A stretch of 64,000 nucleotides of DNA from Cercis canadensis (taxonomy: Eukaryota; Streptophyta; Magnoliopsida; Fabales; Fabaceae): positions 56,730 to 120,729 of the forward strand of contig QAOA01006255.1 of assembly GCA_003255065.1 (NCBI GenBank). Reading direction: 5' to 3'. The position numbers were made by a program, and so were the translations under genes. The first letter of the stretch is position 1, and the number at the start of each line of letters is the position of its first letter. The notes beneath the pieces are model-generated. The model was given only the letters and a program-made list of their open reading frames with translations, did not search any database and had not been told where the DNA came from. Below are positions 12,301 to 21,510 of the stretch, one piece after another.

Positions 12301-12892
12301 CCTTATCAGCCCTACACTCCCTCACAGTGTACCCTCCAACATTGCGTTCTTCCTTCAACAATTTAGCATCTTTCTCTAACTGTGAAACCCGTTCACTCAA
12401 TTCCCCAAATTTCAACTTCCAAGCGTCGAGCATCGATTCAGCCCTACACTTTTCATTCTTGACTTTGCAGATTTCTAGCCTAAGTTCAGCTATATGGTTT
12501 TTTTCTTGGGACCCATTTTTCTTTACCCTCTCCAGCAATTTCTCATGCATTTCTTGAGCTCTCTTTCCCTTCTCCGAAAGAGCCTTGTACTCTTTACATT
12601 GTTCCTTACTTTTCTCGAGCTCTTGCTTGCAATTTTTGAGCTCATTTTCAACCTTTATTGTTTCCAACTTTTCAAGCTCGATTCTCCTCAAAAGCGCCTC
12701 ATTTTCGCTTTTCAAATTGGTTTCCTTCTTCTCCAAAGCTTTCTCCACCAGATCAAAATCAACCATTTCAAATGCGGTTCTCAATCTTGTGATCAGCTCC
12801 GAAATGCTCAGATTTTCCAAATTTTCCTTGACCTCGACACGCGACGCAAATGAAGAAGGAGACCCATGTTCAACTTTCACTTGCATGTCCAT
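9374..12892 (-). CDS. Unrecognised coiled-coil protein, two exons
   Basis: The gene reads right to left. Exon 1 is 12892-12148 and exon 2 is 9678-9374, with a 2.47-kb intron (donor CAG|GTATGG, acceptor CCAG|GTGG). The split Gly codon (G+GT) joins in frame, giving 349 residues. I start at ATG 12892-12890 (MDMQVKVEHG). An upstream in-frame ATG at 13003 would add 37 residues lacking the character of the rest. Residues about 20-220 are a Lys/Glu-rich predicted coiled coil (ISELITRLRTAFEMVDFDLV start, then LEKLETIKVENELKNCKQEL). The C-terminus has an acidic INDSDDE patch, a Ser/Asp run and a basic FLKRKK end, which suggests a nuclear or scaffold protein. I do not recognise a named family. The sequence alone shows no enzyme motif. 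Confidence 0.8.
9679..12147 (-). other. Long intron of the coiled-coil gene
   Basis: No additional exon is required, because the flanking exons join in phase. The intron is T/A-rich with no LTR or ORF of note. It contains a near-perfect hairpin at 9757-9782 (gctaccctccc/ggggggtagc), roughly 80-100 bases upstream of the acceptor. A short (TA)n tract lies near 11872. Confidence 0.6.
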
Positions 12893-13260
12893 TAGAACCC
12901 CTAAAAATGCGAACTTGGAAGAAATGGGGCGAGGAAAGAGATCAAAATGTACCAGAGTTACTAACTTTTTGCCTTTTCCGGACAATAGGCAACGCGAACA
13001 CAAGAAACAGAGGTGAAGGAGAAGAGCATTCTACAATGGTGGAACTGACGAGAAGAAAATGGGGAGAGAACGATCCCAAATTCTACACAGATTGAGAGTT
13101 TGAGGGTTTTGAAAGGCTTTGATGGGAATTATGAAGGTGGGTATTTGGGAATAGAGATCGGCAGAGAAGTGGAGAAAGACAGCTGCAATGCGAGACAGTG
13201 ATGAATTGAAGTCTCTCAGGGGTTAAGCGACGACGTTTTGGGTCACAGTACGACCCATAC
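12893..13260 (-). promoter_or_regulatory. 5' UTR and promoter region of the coiled-coil gene
   Basis: Purine-rich leader DNA upstream of the ATG. No canonical TATA box was identified. The boundary to the AT-rich intergenic DNA lies near 13260, and a T-run follows at about 13282. Confidence 0.35.
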
Positions 13261-13698
13261 TCAATGTTGGAACCAAGTGTCTTTTTTTTTTTTTTTTATA
13301 GTTTTTTTGGCTCTTCAAGTGTTATTTCATATTTGTATAAAAAGATAATGAAAACTACATTTATACTATACATGAAACAATTTAGATTGAACTGAATTTA
13401 TTTAAATTTTAATTGGATTCGCATTAGAATTAATTAACGCATGCTTAGAGTTAATTTTAGAAGAATTTATCCTGGAGAAATTGATTTTGAGCTAATCAAT
13501 TTTATGATTAGATATGTTATCTAATAAGTAATTTTGCAAGAAATATAATTATTTAGATAGAATTTCGAAAAATAATTTTTTAGGTGTAAAATTAATATAA
13601 AGTTTTAAGTTTGTTTTTTTTATGTGTTACCAATTTACACTGGTCAAACCATAAAGGACTTTTATTACTCAAAAATAAAATAAGGAACATTATTTTCA

Positions 13699-13931
13699 GG
13701 TCCCTAAAGTCAATAATAATTTTAAGTGGCCACCAAAAAAATAATTTTTAAGTGAATTACAATTATTGTTATGTTTCGAATTTTTTTCCTTGTTAATTGG
13801 TCATTGCATACTAAAGAATGGTCATCGAATGTTAGGCAATTAGAAAATTTAATAATAATTGTGATGAACTAAAAAAATCTTTTTTTAAGTGACCGACCCA
13901 CTTGAAATTATTATTGATTTGAGTAACCTAA
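13699..13931. mobile_element. MITE-like palindromic element
   Basis: The left arm (aggtccctaaagtcaataat, aattttaagtgg) and right arm (ccacttgaaattattattga, tttgagtaacct) are reverse complements over about 40 bases and bound a 230-bp AT-rich non-coding segment. A copy of this kind is typical of a Mutator- or hAT-derived MITE. No target duplication was resolved. Confidence 0.5.
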
Positions 13932-13941
13932 GAATAATTGT

Positions 13942-14390
13942 CTAAAGATAAGAATAAAGGCCTCTTGTGAACAAAATAAGTGTAGTCATGATTGTAAAAT
14001 CTACCCTAAGTGCTTGTTTGGTAAATGGACCGGTGATTCCATTACATGCTCTATTCCATGGAATGAGCATTCCGATGTTTGGTAGCAAAAAAAAAGTGTA
14101 AAATGGTGATAGAGTCCAAGCCTCATTTGATAGAAGTGGGAATGAGCTTTCTCACCTTAAGAGATNCTAAAGATAAGAATAAAGGCCTATTGTGAACAAA
14201 ATAAGTGTAGTCATGATTGTAAAATCTACCCTAAGTGCTTGTTTGGTAAATGGAGCGGTGATTCCATTACATGCTCTATTCCATGGAATGAGCATTCCGA
14301 TGTTTGGTAGCAAGAAAAAAGTGTAAAATGGTGATAGAGTCCAAGCCTCATTTGATAGAAGTGGGAATGAGCTTTCTCACCTTAAGAGAT
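13942..14390. repeat. 224-bp direct duplication joined by a single N (probable assembly artefact)
   Basis: 13942-14165 and 14167-14390 are the same 224 bases with only a few substitutions, separated by one N at 14166. The duplicated sequence starts just past the MITE and includes GTGCTTGTTTGGTAAATGGA. It is best read as two unmerged contig ends or alleles rather than a genomic tandem repeat. Confidence 0.8.
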
Positions 14391-16531
14391 GAGATTGCTC
14401 ATTATATGCTCTGCTATTCTATTTAATTAATACATTTTTTTCCTAACATATCTTTATTACTTTTATAAAATAAGAGATATTTATACCTTTTATTAAATAT
14501 TTTAATTCTACTCCACATTGATTCCATAAAACTATCAAACTATGAAATAGGAATGACCATTCCATTCTGGTTCCTGTTTCCATTCTGATTCCTTGATTTT
14601 CATTATGTGTACCAAATGAGCCGTAATAGTAAAAGGTAAGACACTTATGGTGAGAATGTTAGAGGGTTATCTCACAAAACCATGATTTCATGCTTTCTCA
14701 TGACACGATTTTTTTTCTCCTTGTCTCATGGCATGATTTATTTCATTATTTTCCAAAACCTACATTCTACCAATCAAGATAATATTTACCCCTATTAGTT
14801 GCTGTAACTTATAAGAATAAGCAAACTATCCTAAGAATTATCGCAAGCACCCAAAAATTTATAGACAGCAACACAGGAAACTTCTCCTTCAGAAAAAAAC
14901 TATGATGAACAAAGAAATTGTAGAACAAGAAGAGAATTCTAGTAATTTCAATCTGATCTGAGTTAGAACAACTATTTATAACAGAATTTTGAGCAACCAT
15001 GACCTTAAAATTGGTAACTGTTCATTTAACAGTTTTGTTGTTTGAGCGTTCTTAAACATATGTCTATGCACATATATATACGGATAAAAAAGCACATTTG
15101 AATTTTTCTCCTAAACTCTTTGGACATGTGAGGAGTACTATGCTGTGAGGGCCCGTTTGTGACCAGATACGAAAAGGAATAATAGAATAACATAGTTAAA
15201 TATGGATAGGATAAGATATAGACATGATAAGAATATTTGATAGTTGACTATTCAAGTGGAGAACAAATAAAGTATAAGAAAACTAATTATGTTTCAATAA
15301 AAATATAATAATTATGTTAAAGTAAATAATAAAATAATATTTGTAGAACATAATAATATATTTTATTTAAATTATTACTTAAATTAAAAATTCTAAGAAT
15401 TTATTTATTATTGCATTTTTATTTAATAATTATTATATATTTTACAAAATACTAATAGTCATAACATGTTCATAATAATTTACGTTATTATCGAGCACAT
15501 ATAATCTTTAGGTTGGTTTGCTTGCTTGCTATTGATGATGCCTGAGTTTCTTTTGGTCAATTTGAAAGAATCATAATTTATTCTTTAAAAAATAGTGAGA
15601 GATCCGTGACCTGTTGTATCACTTCTTTTTCTTTGACAGTATCCATAATTCTCATACATTCATGAACTCGTTTTTCTGGGCTTTGCCTTTTGTCGCAACC
15701 TTCATTTTGACTTTTTTCACTAATATGTAGGTATGGTGCTTGGATTCATGTTTTGTCATTTCGGGGGGTTAATATTCTTGCAAATTGTATGACTAGCGGC
15801 TGGTTTGTTACCTCTCGTATGTCTTGGGGTAGTTTTGCATGCTCAAAAATGTTATTTGGGTTTCCTAACCATGTTGCTTTTCGATTTGAGACCCCTTCCA
15901 TATGAACTTTGGCACCTAAAGGGCTAAATGTCATATTTGCTTTGGTTATTAGAATTTGTTGAGCGATATTGTACTAATCACTTAACTTTTCCAAATTGAT
16001 TGAAATTGGTAGATTTTGAGGTATAATGTTCTTTCAATGAATAATAGTCCACTGAAAATGTTATTAGCTACATTTGATGATGTAGACTGTGTGAAGTCTT
16101 GAAGGTTATATAGTTGGAGTATGATATTCACACATTTACTTTGCAAAGCGAATCCATTTCCACTTCCTTAATTAACAAGATGAGCAACATTAGAGTTATG
16201 GGGTTCACATGCAGATATATTAACCATATATAAACTCACGTTACTCAGTGCTATTATTGTGGGTGGGAGTTGTATTTTACCTGTTGTTTTCTTTCTCACT
16301 TACACCTCCAGAGTATAACATATAGACTACCTTCACTTGAACCAACTTTATTGCATGTTTGTGTCATCAGGAGTCTACCAAACTCGTGTAAAAAATTGTT
16401 GAATATATGTAGTTCTACTCAAGCACACCTTAGTTTCTTGAAGAATTAATGGTGGATATATTTCTATGCTTTCCCTGCAAAGTTGAAGTATTGCATATGT
16501 ATATTTGATGATTTTTGGTTGTTTGTGTACA
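14391..16531. other. Intergenic DNA with transposon-like traces
   Basis: AT-rich. An imperfect inverted match between GTGCTTGTTTGGTA (about 14240) and ACCAAATGAGC (about 14609) hints at a decayed DNA transposon. The motif GGGCCCGTTTGTGACC at about 15150 resembles a MITE end. The open frames at 14809-15000, 15746-15934 and 16375-16560 show no family motif and are probably chance. Confidence 0.4.
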
Positions 16532-17700
16532 GTTATAGCAGTTGGCCTGCATTTGGACAATCAAAGCTTGTTAATGTTTTACATGCCAAGAAACTTACAA
16601 GACGTCTCAAGGTATGCTATTTCTCATGTGCAGTGAAGTGATAATACATGTTTTCTGGTGAAACATTTGATTAATAGCATTCTTTGACCACTATGCAACA
16701 TTTTAGCTGACCATTAAAGGCCACTATAAGTTAGCTTGAGGATCCCCGATTATTTAAACTTTTGGCTGTGTACTAAGATGCCCTTATATTTGCAAATTTT
16801 CTTTTTGGTTTTTTCTGTTGATTAAGATGCTTTCTAATGACATATTGTTAGACTGCTGTATAACGTTTTTAAAGTCTAATTGATAGTCCTGACATTTTGA
16901 CACCAACTTCCATGTGACAAGTAGTGGTTTGAATACCATGCTTGTCTGTTAAGCAGTGTCTGATGTAAGAGGATTGTAGTATGATATCTAATTCTTAGTT
17001 ATGGAAGACTAGCAAGTATATACTGTGTCAAGTCTGTTTTTTCAATTTTACTCTTTCTGTTCTTTGGGCTCTATGAATTAAGGCACTTTAGAGAGCTATC
17101 AGGCATATTTTTGGGCTATGATCAAGTTTTATTTAAAATCACTTCCTTTATATAGTATTTGCTATGTGTGTGCTACAGTCCTTCTTGGCCCCTTTGTCTT
17201 GTCGGTTATGTGGGGAAAGTTGCTAGATTATTTCTTGTAAATTAAAATTGACACTAACCATAAGTTTTTGAAGGAGATAATTGTGGTCAATTTTACACTA
17301 AGTTGGTGGTTACCAATGACCATGTTTTATTATTCATTCATTTCAGATTTCTAGTTTGAATTATGTTTTTTAGATTTCTAGTCTTCTAACTCCTTGTGAT
17401 CATAATCATAAGATCATTTTGTTTAATTTCATTCTAATTCTGCTGTTCTCGGTATGGAGTGGCAATAACATGCTATGTGGCATTCCATCCTCAAGTGAAG
17501 GGAGCTAAGTGGCTGGTACTTTTCAAATAGTAATATATCCAAAGCAACCTCACAGGGAATGAATATTGAATTGGCAAAGAAACTGGGATTTCAGCATGAA
17601 TTTGACGAGATTGATTACAAGCTAGAGGTAATTGTAAAGATGCATTATGGATCTCTAGTTGAGATTTACACTTTTGTAATGTATACATTACTAACTAATA
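16532..17700 (+). pseudogene. TIC32-like short-chain dehydrogenase pseudogene
   Basis: Two surviving pieces match the C-terminal half of the TIC32/retinol-dehydrogenase-like SDR family, which are NADPH-dependent and include a chloroplast inner-envelope import component. Piece one, about 16532-16613, reads YSSWPAFGQSKLVNVLHAKK and has a GT donor after CTCAAG. Piece two, about 17445-17640, reads CYVAFHPQVKG, then after a frameshift YFSNSNISKATSQG and ELAKKLGF. The catalytic Tyr of the YxxxK motif is Phe here (AFGQSK instead of AYGQSK). The NSLHPG exon expected between the pieces is missing, and no N-terminal Rossmann exons were found upstream. These defects make it a relic. The family call comes from motif order. 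Confidence 0.7.
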
Positions 17701-18900
17701 AGAAAAAAATTTATGAAATTTTCTTGTAAAACAAACAAAAAGAGAAGAAAATCTTGAAATTGACTACTTCAAAATAACAATTATCTAACAACTAAAAATT
17801 GACTACTTGAATCAAAATATAAAAATTGAATATTTTATTATTAAAATTATTCTTTTAACAAAATATAACAAGTGCTTATTTATGCAAACACAATTTTTAT
17901 TAAGTGTTTATTAATGTCATTTTTAGTAATTTTTATAATTATAAGCACTTATATACTTATCTATCTAAATACTTTAGAAAGAGCTTATAAATTTTAAAAG
18001 CATTTATCCAACTATATATCCAAACACTAAATAGCTTAATTTAAAAGGAGCTTATTGTATAAGAATTTCTCACCTAATGTCTTCTTATATAAGCACTTAA
18101 CTATTGTAATAACCTTAAAGATTATGAAAATGTTAAGATGCTTTTTTTTCCCCTTTTAGTTGATGTAGTGTGAAATTAATTGTTCTATTTAGGTCACGCT
18201 TTACGTATTAGAACAGGTTGAAAGAGAAAGATGGAATAAACTTTCAACAACTTGTCCAATTATTAATAATATCCATAATAAAATAAGATAAGAAGAACAA
18301 AAAAAACAGTGTCATATTTTTTTAAAAAAAGAAATCATTATCAAAACACAACTCAGATGAACAGAATTCTACCTTAGATTTAGAGGAGGTTTTCTTTAAT
18401 TACACGCAACTGGATGTATATTTTGTTTCCAAATGAGTATTTTCCTATGAAAAGAGTTGTCATGATTTGATTTAAGATTTTTCTTTTTTCTTTTGAAGTT
18501 GCAAATGGATACTATAAAATTACAACCAAATGTATTGATTTTACGAAAACGATTGGCTCCAACCGATTTGTAAACCTTGGTGACTCATACATGTAATAGA
18601 AATATTGCCAAAAAAATAAGAAATTAATAAAAAATCAAAACAACAAAATAATTGACTACACTTTACTAATTCTGGAATCTGACTTGTAACTTGTAAGATG
18701 CCAAATAGTTACTAGTTAGCACTTTAACAAATTGAGAGACCACTAAATAAAAATTATAAATTATATTGTGTGCCTATTGTGAATTAAATTTATCTGACTT
18801 AAAACTTCTTTTGATCTCAATGAATTGTTGAATCATATTTTGGATATAATTGTGTAAAGTGTAAAAAAAAAATTCAGAATTTAATTTCTTAAACAATCAA
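17701..18900. other. Intergenic, strongly AT-rich
   Basis: Repeated short AAGTGCTTAT/ATAAGCACTT motifs around 17870-18110 suggest a decayed MITE. No gene is visible. Confidence 0.4.
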
Positions 18901-18924
18901 TAAATCTATATAACAATTCAACTT

Positions 18925-19010
18925 CAATGATTTAGCTTAGTGGTAAAGATGCAATAAATTCATTCAAACTAATCAATATTCAAATCCTGAAACTAGCACC
19001 CACAAAACTT
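18925..19010 (+). repeat. tRNA-like (SINE-like) fragment
   Basis: An A-box-like TAGCTTAGTGGTAAAG is followed about 45 bases later by a B-box-like ATTCAAATCCTG, the internal promoter layout of tRNA-derived SINEs. No intact tRNA fold is present. It lies about 350 bases upstream of MOT1. Confidence 0.35.
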
Positions 19011-19106
19011 TTTCTCCTGCCCGGGGAAAGGGGATTTAATCTTAGTTAGCGAAAATTGGGTCGAATTAAAGACTCCAACTATTAAAGCCAAAAAAAAAAA
19101 GAAAAA

Positions 19107-19296
19107 ATCACAATTCACAACCAAGAAATAAAAAATTTAACCTAGGTGGTTCTCTTGCCAACAAAACGTTGACTTGGAAATCACAATTTGCAGAATTATA
19201 ATTTCTTAAACAAATAAATAAATATAGATCACAATTCACAAGCAAGAAATAAAAAATTTAATCTAGTTGGCACTCTAGCCAATAAAAGGTTGACCA
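19107..19296 (+). promoter_or_regulatory. Direct repeat in the MOT1 promoter
   Basis: About 69 bases occur twice, at 19107-19175 and 19228-19296: ATCACAATTCACAA.CAAGAA, a run of A, then TTTAA.CTAG.TGG, and (T/A)(T)GCCAA...GGTTGAC. The second copy ends about 70 bases before the MOT1 ATG and contains GCCAATAAAAGG, which could serve as the CCAAT/TATA-like core. The CAAGAA and GTTGAC (W-box-like) elements are thus doubled. Confidence 0.55.
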
Positions 19297-19365
19297 AGAA
19301 TGATTGGATTTCCTCCACATTCTACTGCGTTCTGATTCTTTCTTTTCCAGTCCTAGACATCTTTC

Positions 19366-20808
19366 ATGGCGACCCAACCAAATCCGGACCCTGAATCCGT
19401 TCAAATCGCATCCGAAACCGCCCATACCAATATGGGTAGTTTCTCGCCCAACGTCGTCGTACAGAAAGTGAAAACCAACTTGGTTCTCCGTTCAAAATGG
19501 GGGGAATTGAATGGGGCCATGGGGGACCTCGGCACATATATACCCATCATACTGGCTCTCACACTAGCCAGAGACCTCAACCTCGGCACCACACTGATTT
19601 TCACTGGAATCAACAACATTATTACCGGTGCCATTTATGGGGTACCCATGCCTGTCCAGCCCATGAAGTCCATCGCCGCCGAGGCCCTTCGGAATGCCAA
19701 CTTCGGCTTGCCGGAGATCATGGCCGCCGGAATCTTAACCGGCGGGGTCTTAATGGTATTAGGTGTAACTGGGTTGATGCAGTTTGTGTACATGTTGATT
19801 CCTTTATCTGTTGTTAGGGGAATTCAGCTGGCACAAGGTTTGTCATTCGCGTTGACTGCGGTTGGATACATTAGAAAAGTACAAAATTTGCCCAAGTCTA
19901 AATCTCTTGGGAACAGGGAATGGTTTGGTTTGGATGGGTTGGTTTTGGCTATTATATGTCTTTGTTTTATTATCATAGTGAATGGAGCTGGAGAAGAACG
20001 TGCAGGTTGTGATGGTGCTGGAGAAAATAATGCAACGAGTTCCGATTTGGGTGACCAAAGCCAACAGAGGGCAAGAAAGAGGAGAAGCATAGTGAGAAAA
20101 ATGATTTTCTCACTTCCTTCTGCTTTTATTGTCTTTATAGTGGGTGTTGTTTTGGCCTTCATAAGGAGACCTAAGGTGGTGCATGAAATCAAATTTGGAC
20201 CTTCCCCTATGGAAATAATAAAAATATCTAAACAGGAATGGAGAGATGGTTTTATCAACGGTGCAATCCCTCAACTTCCATTGTCAATTTTGAACTCTGT
20301 GATAGCAGTTTGCAAGTTGTCATCTGATCTATTCCCAGGTAAGGAATTCTCAGCCACTTCATTGTCAGTGACAGTTGGGTTAATGAACTTGGTGGGTTGT
20401 TGGTTTGGGGCCATGCCATGCTGCCATGGTGCTGGTGGACTAGCAGGGCAATATAAGTTTGGTGGCAGGAGTGGTGGCTGTGTTGCACTTCTTGGGGCAG
20501 CAAAATTGATATTGGGTTTGGTGTTAGGATCTTCCTTAGCACACATTTTTAACCAGTTTCCAGTGGGAATCTTAGGGGTGTTACTGTTGTTTGCTGGAAT
20601 TGAGCTAGCCATGACTTTTAGGGACATGACTACCAAAGAGGATGCCTTTGTGACGCTAATTTCTACAGCAGTTTCGCTAGTGGGTTCAAGTGCAGCTCTT
20701 GGTTTCTTGTGTGGAATGATTGTTTTTCTGCTTCTTAGGCTAAGGATATGGACAAAGGATAAACCACTTTCTACCATTTGGACGCATGGAACCCTTCAGC
20801 AACTGTGA
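19366..20808 (+). CDS. MOT1: MOT1-type molybdate transporter
   Basis: A 480-residue intronless ORF for a molybdate transporter of the MOT1 (MFS5) family, related to sulfate permeases but without a STAS domain. Family members move molybdate across root plasma membrane, mitochondrial or vacuolar membranes to supply molybdenum-cofactor synthesis. The two family signatures are present: residues 51-60 AMGDLGTYIP with the downstream VPMPVQPMKSIAA (from about 93), and residues 346-360 WFGAMPCCHGAGG followed by GQYKFGGRSG. About ten hydrophobic segments are visible. A hydrophilic loop around residues 205-245 is rich in Gly, Glu and Arg. Length fits the known proteins (about 450-480). The first ATG lies in the good context TTTCATGGCG. 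MOT1;1 and MOT1;2 types cannot be separated by eye. The gene appears intact. Confidence 0.95.
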   Translation: MATQPNPDPESVQIASETAHTNMGSFSPNVVVQKVKTNLVLRSKWGELNGAMGDLGTYIPIILALTLARDLNLGTTLIFTGINNIITGAIYGVPMPVQPMKSIAAEALRNANFGLPEIMAAGILTGGVLMVLGVTGLMQFVYMLIPLSVVRGIQLAQGLSFALTAVGYIRKVQNLPKSKSLGNREWFGLDGLVLAIICLCFIIIVNGAGEERAGCDGAGENNATSSDLGDQSQQRARKRRSIVRKMIFSLPSAFIVFIVGVVLAFIRRPKVVHEIKFGPSPMEIIKISKQEWRDGFINGAIPQLPLSILNSVIAVCKLSSDLFPGKEFSATSLSVTVGLMNLVGCWFGAMPCCHGAGGLAGQYKFGGRSGGCVALLGAAKLILGLVLGSSLAHIFNQFPVGILGVLLLFAGIELAMTFRDMTTKEDAFVTLISTAVSLVGSSAALGFLCGMIVFLLLRLRIWTKDKPLSTIWTHGTLQQL

Positions 20809-20843
20809 AGAATCAAATATATATATATATATACACGTGTAGT

Positions 20844-21509
20844 TTGATAATGCTCTTAATTGTAAGTTTCTATAGGATTTGAGTGCGGCCTTAAAGGATT
20901 GTGATCGTAACACTTAGTTGTGTTACTTGAGTTGTTACTTGTTAGTACTTGCTACTTTTAATTTCCTTGTGGCGTGCGTGTATATGTAGTGCTTACTACA
21001 AACCAAGAAGTAATGGCTTGAGTATCATTTACTAAAGTGTGATCTAGTGTTAATTAAGGGATTTGAATAAAAGTGCTTCTATTGTATTAAGTTTTACCTA
21101 TGTTAATTATTGTGCAAATACACTTGAGGTACATTCTTGCCTCATGGCAACAGAAGAACAAAAAGAGTAATTGTCCATTCGGAGCACATGATAATCAGCT
21201 TTTTTAATAAAATTGTAAGATTTAATGCTAGAATCATTAGAGTAATATTTCTATTCACACCACCGACTTTTTTACTAAATCAAATTTTGTATTAGATTTG
21301 CTTCTTTTTTTTTCTTTTTTCTTTTTTCTGAGTAAAATATTTTTTTCGTCCTCAAATTATTAGTTAATTGTCACTTTAGTCCCTTATTTATTTTTAAGGC
21401 CACTTTATTCCCTAAATTGTTATTCTATCGGCTAAATTAGTCCTCTAATAAGCACTAGTTGATGGAAAAGCAGAGAAAACCTTGATAAGTCTCCCATGGG
21501 TAAATGTCT
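20844..21509 (+). repeat. MOT1 3' flank, first copy (666 bp, repeated at 25053-25718)
   Basis: The 3' flank of MOT1 from TTGATAATGCTC to AAATGTCT recurs, at identical length and nearly identical sequence, at 25053-25718. This copy stops at the single N at 21510. It includes a T-rich tract and, at about 21320-21480, sequence resembling the inverted repeats of the Mutator-like elements elsewhere in the window (GTCACTTTAGTCCCT, CGGCTAAATTAGTC). Confidence 0.85.
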
Positions 21510-21510
21510 N

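Noticed and set aside
12893..13003. N-terminal extension of the coiled-coil protein to ATG 13003
   Set aside because: The added stretch is Cys/Phe-rich and unlike the rest; ATG 12892 is a better start, though the extension is not excluded.
12120..13095. Several plus-strand open frames over exon 1 of the coiled-coil gene
   Set aside because: They are Phe/Ser/Leu-rich mirror frames of a Lys/Glu-rich minus-strand coiled coil, and splice signals support only the minus strand.
18925..19010. Functional tRNA gene
   Set aside because: A- and B-box-like motifs are present, but no cloverleaf with paired acceptor and anticodon stems can be drawn.
19401..20777. Minus-strand and off-frame ORFs over MOT1
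   Set aside because: These are shadows of the intact, motif-bearing MOT1 frame.
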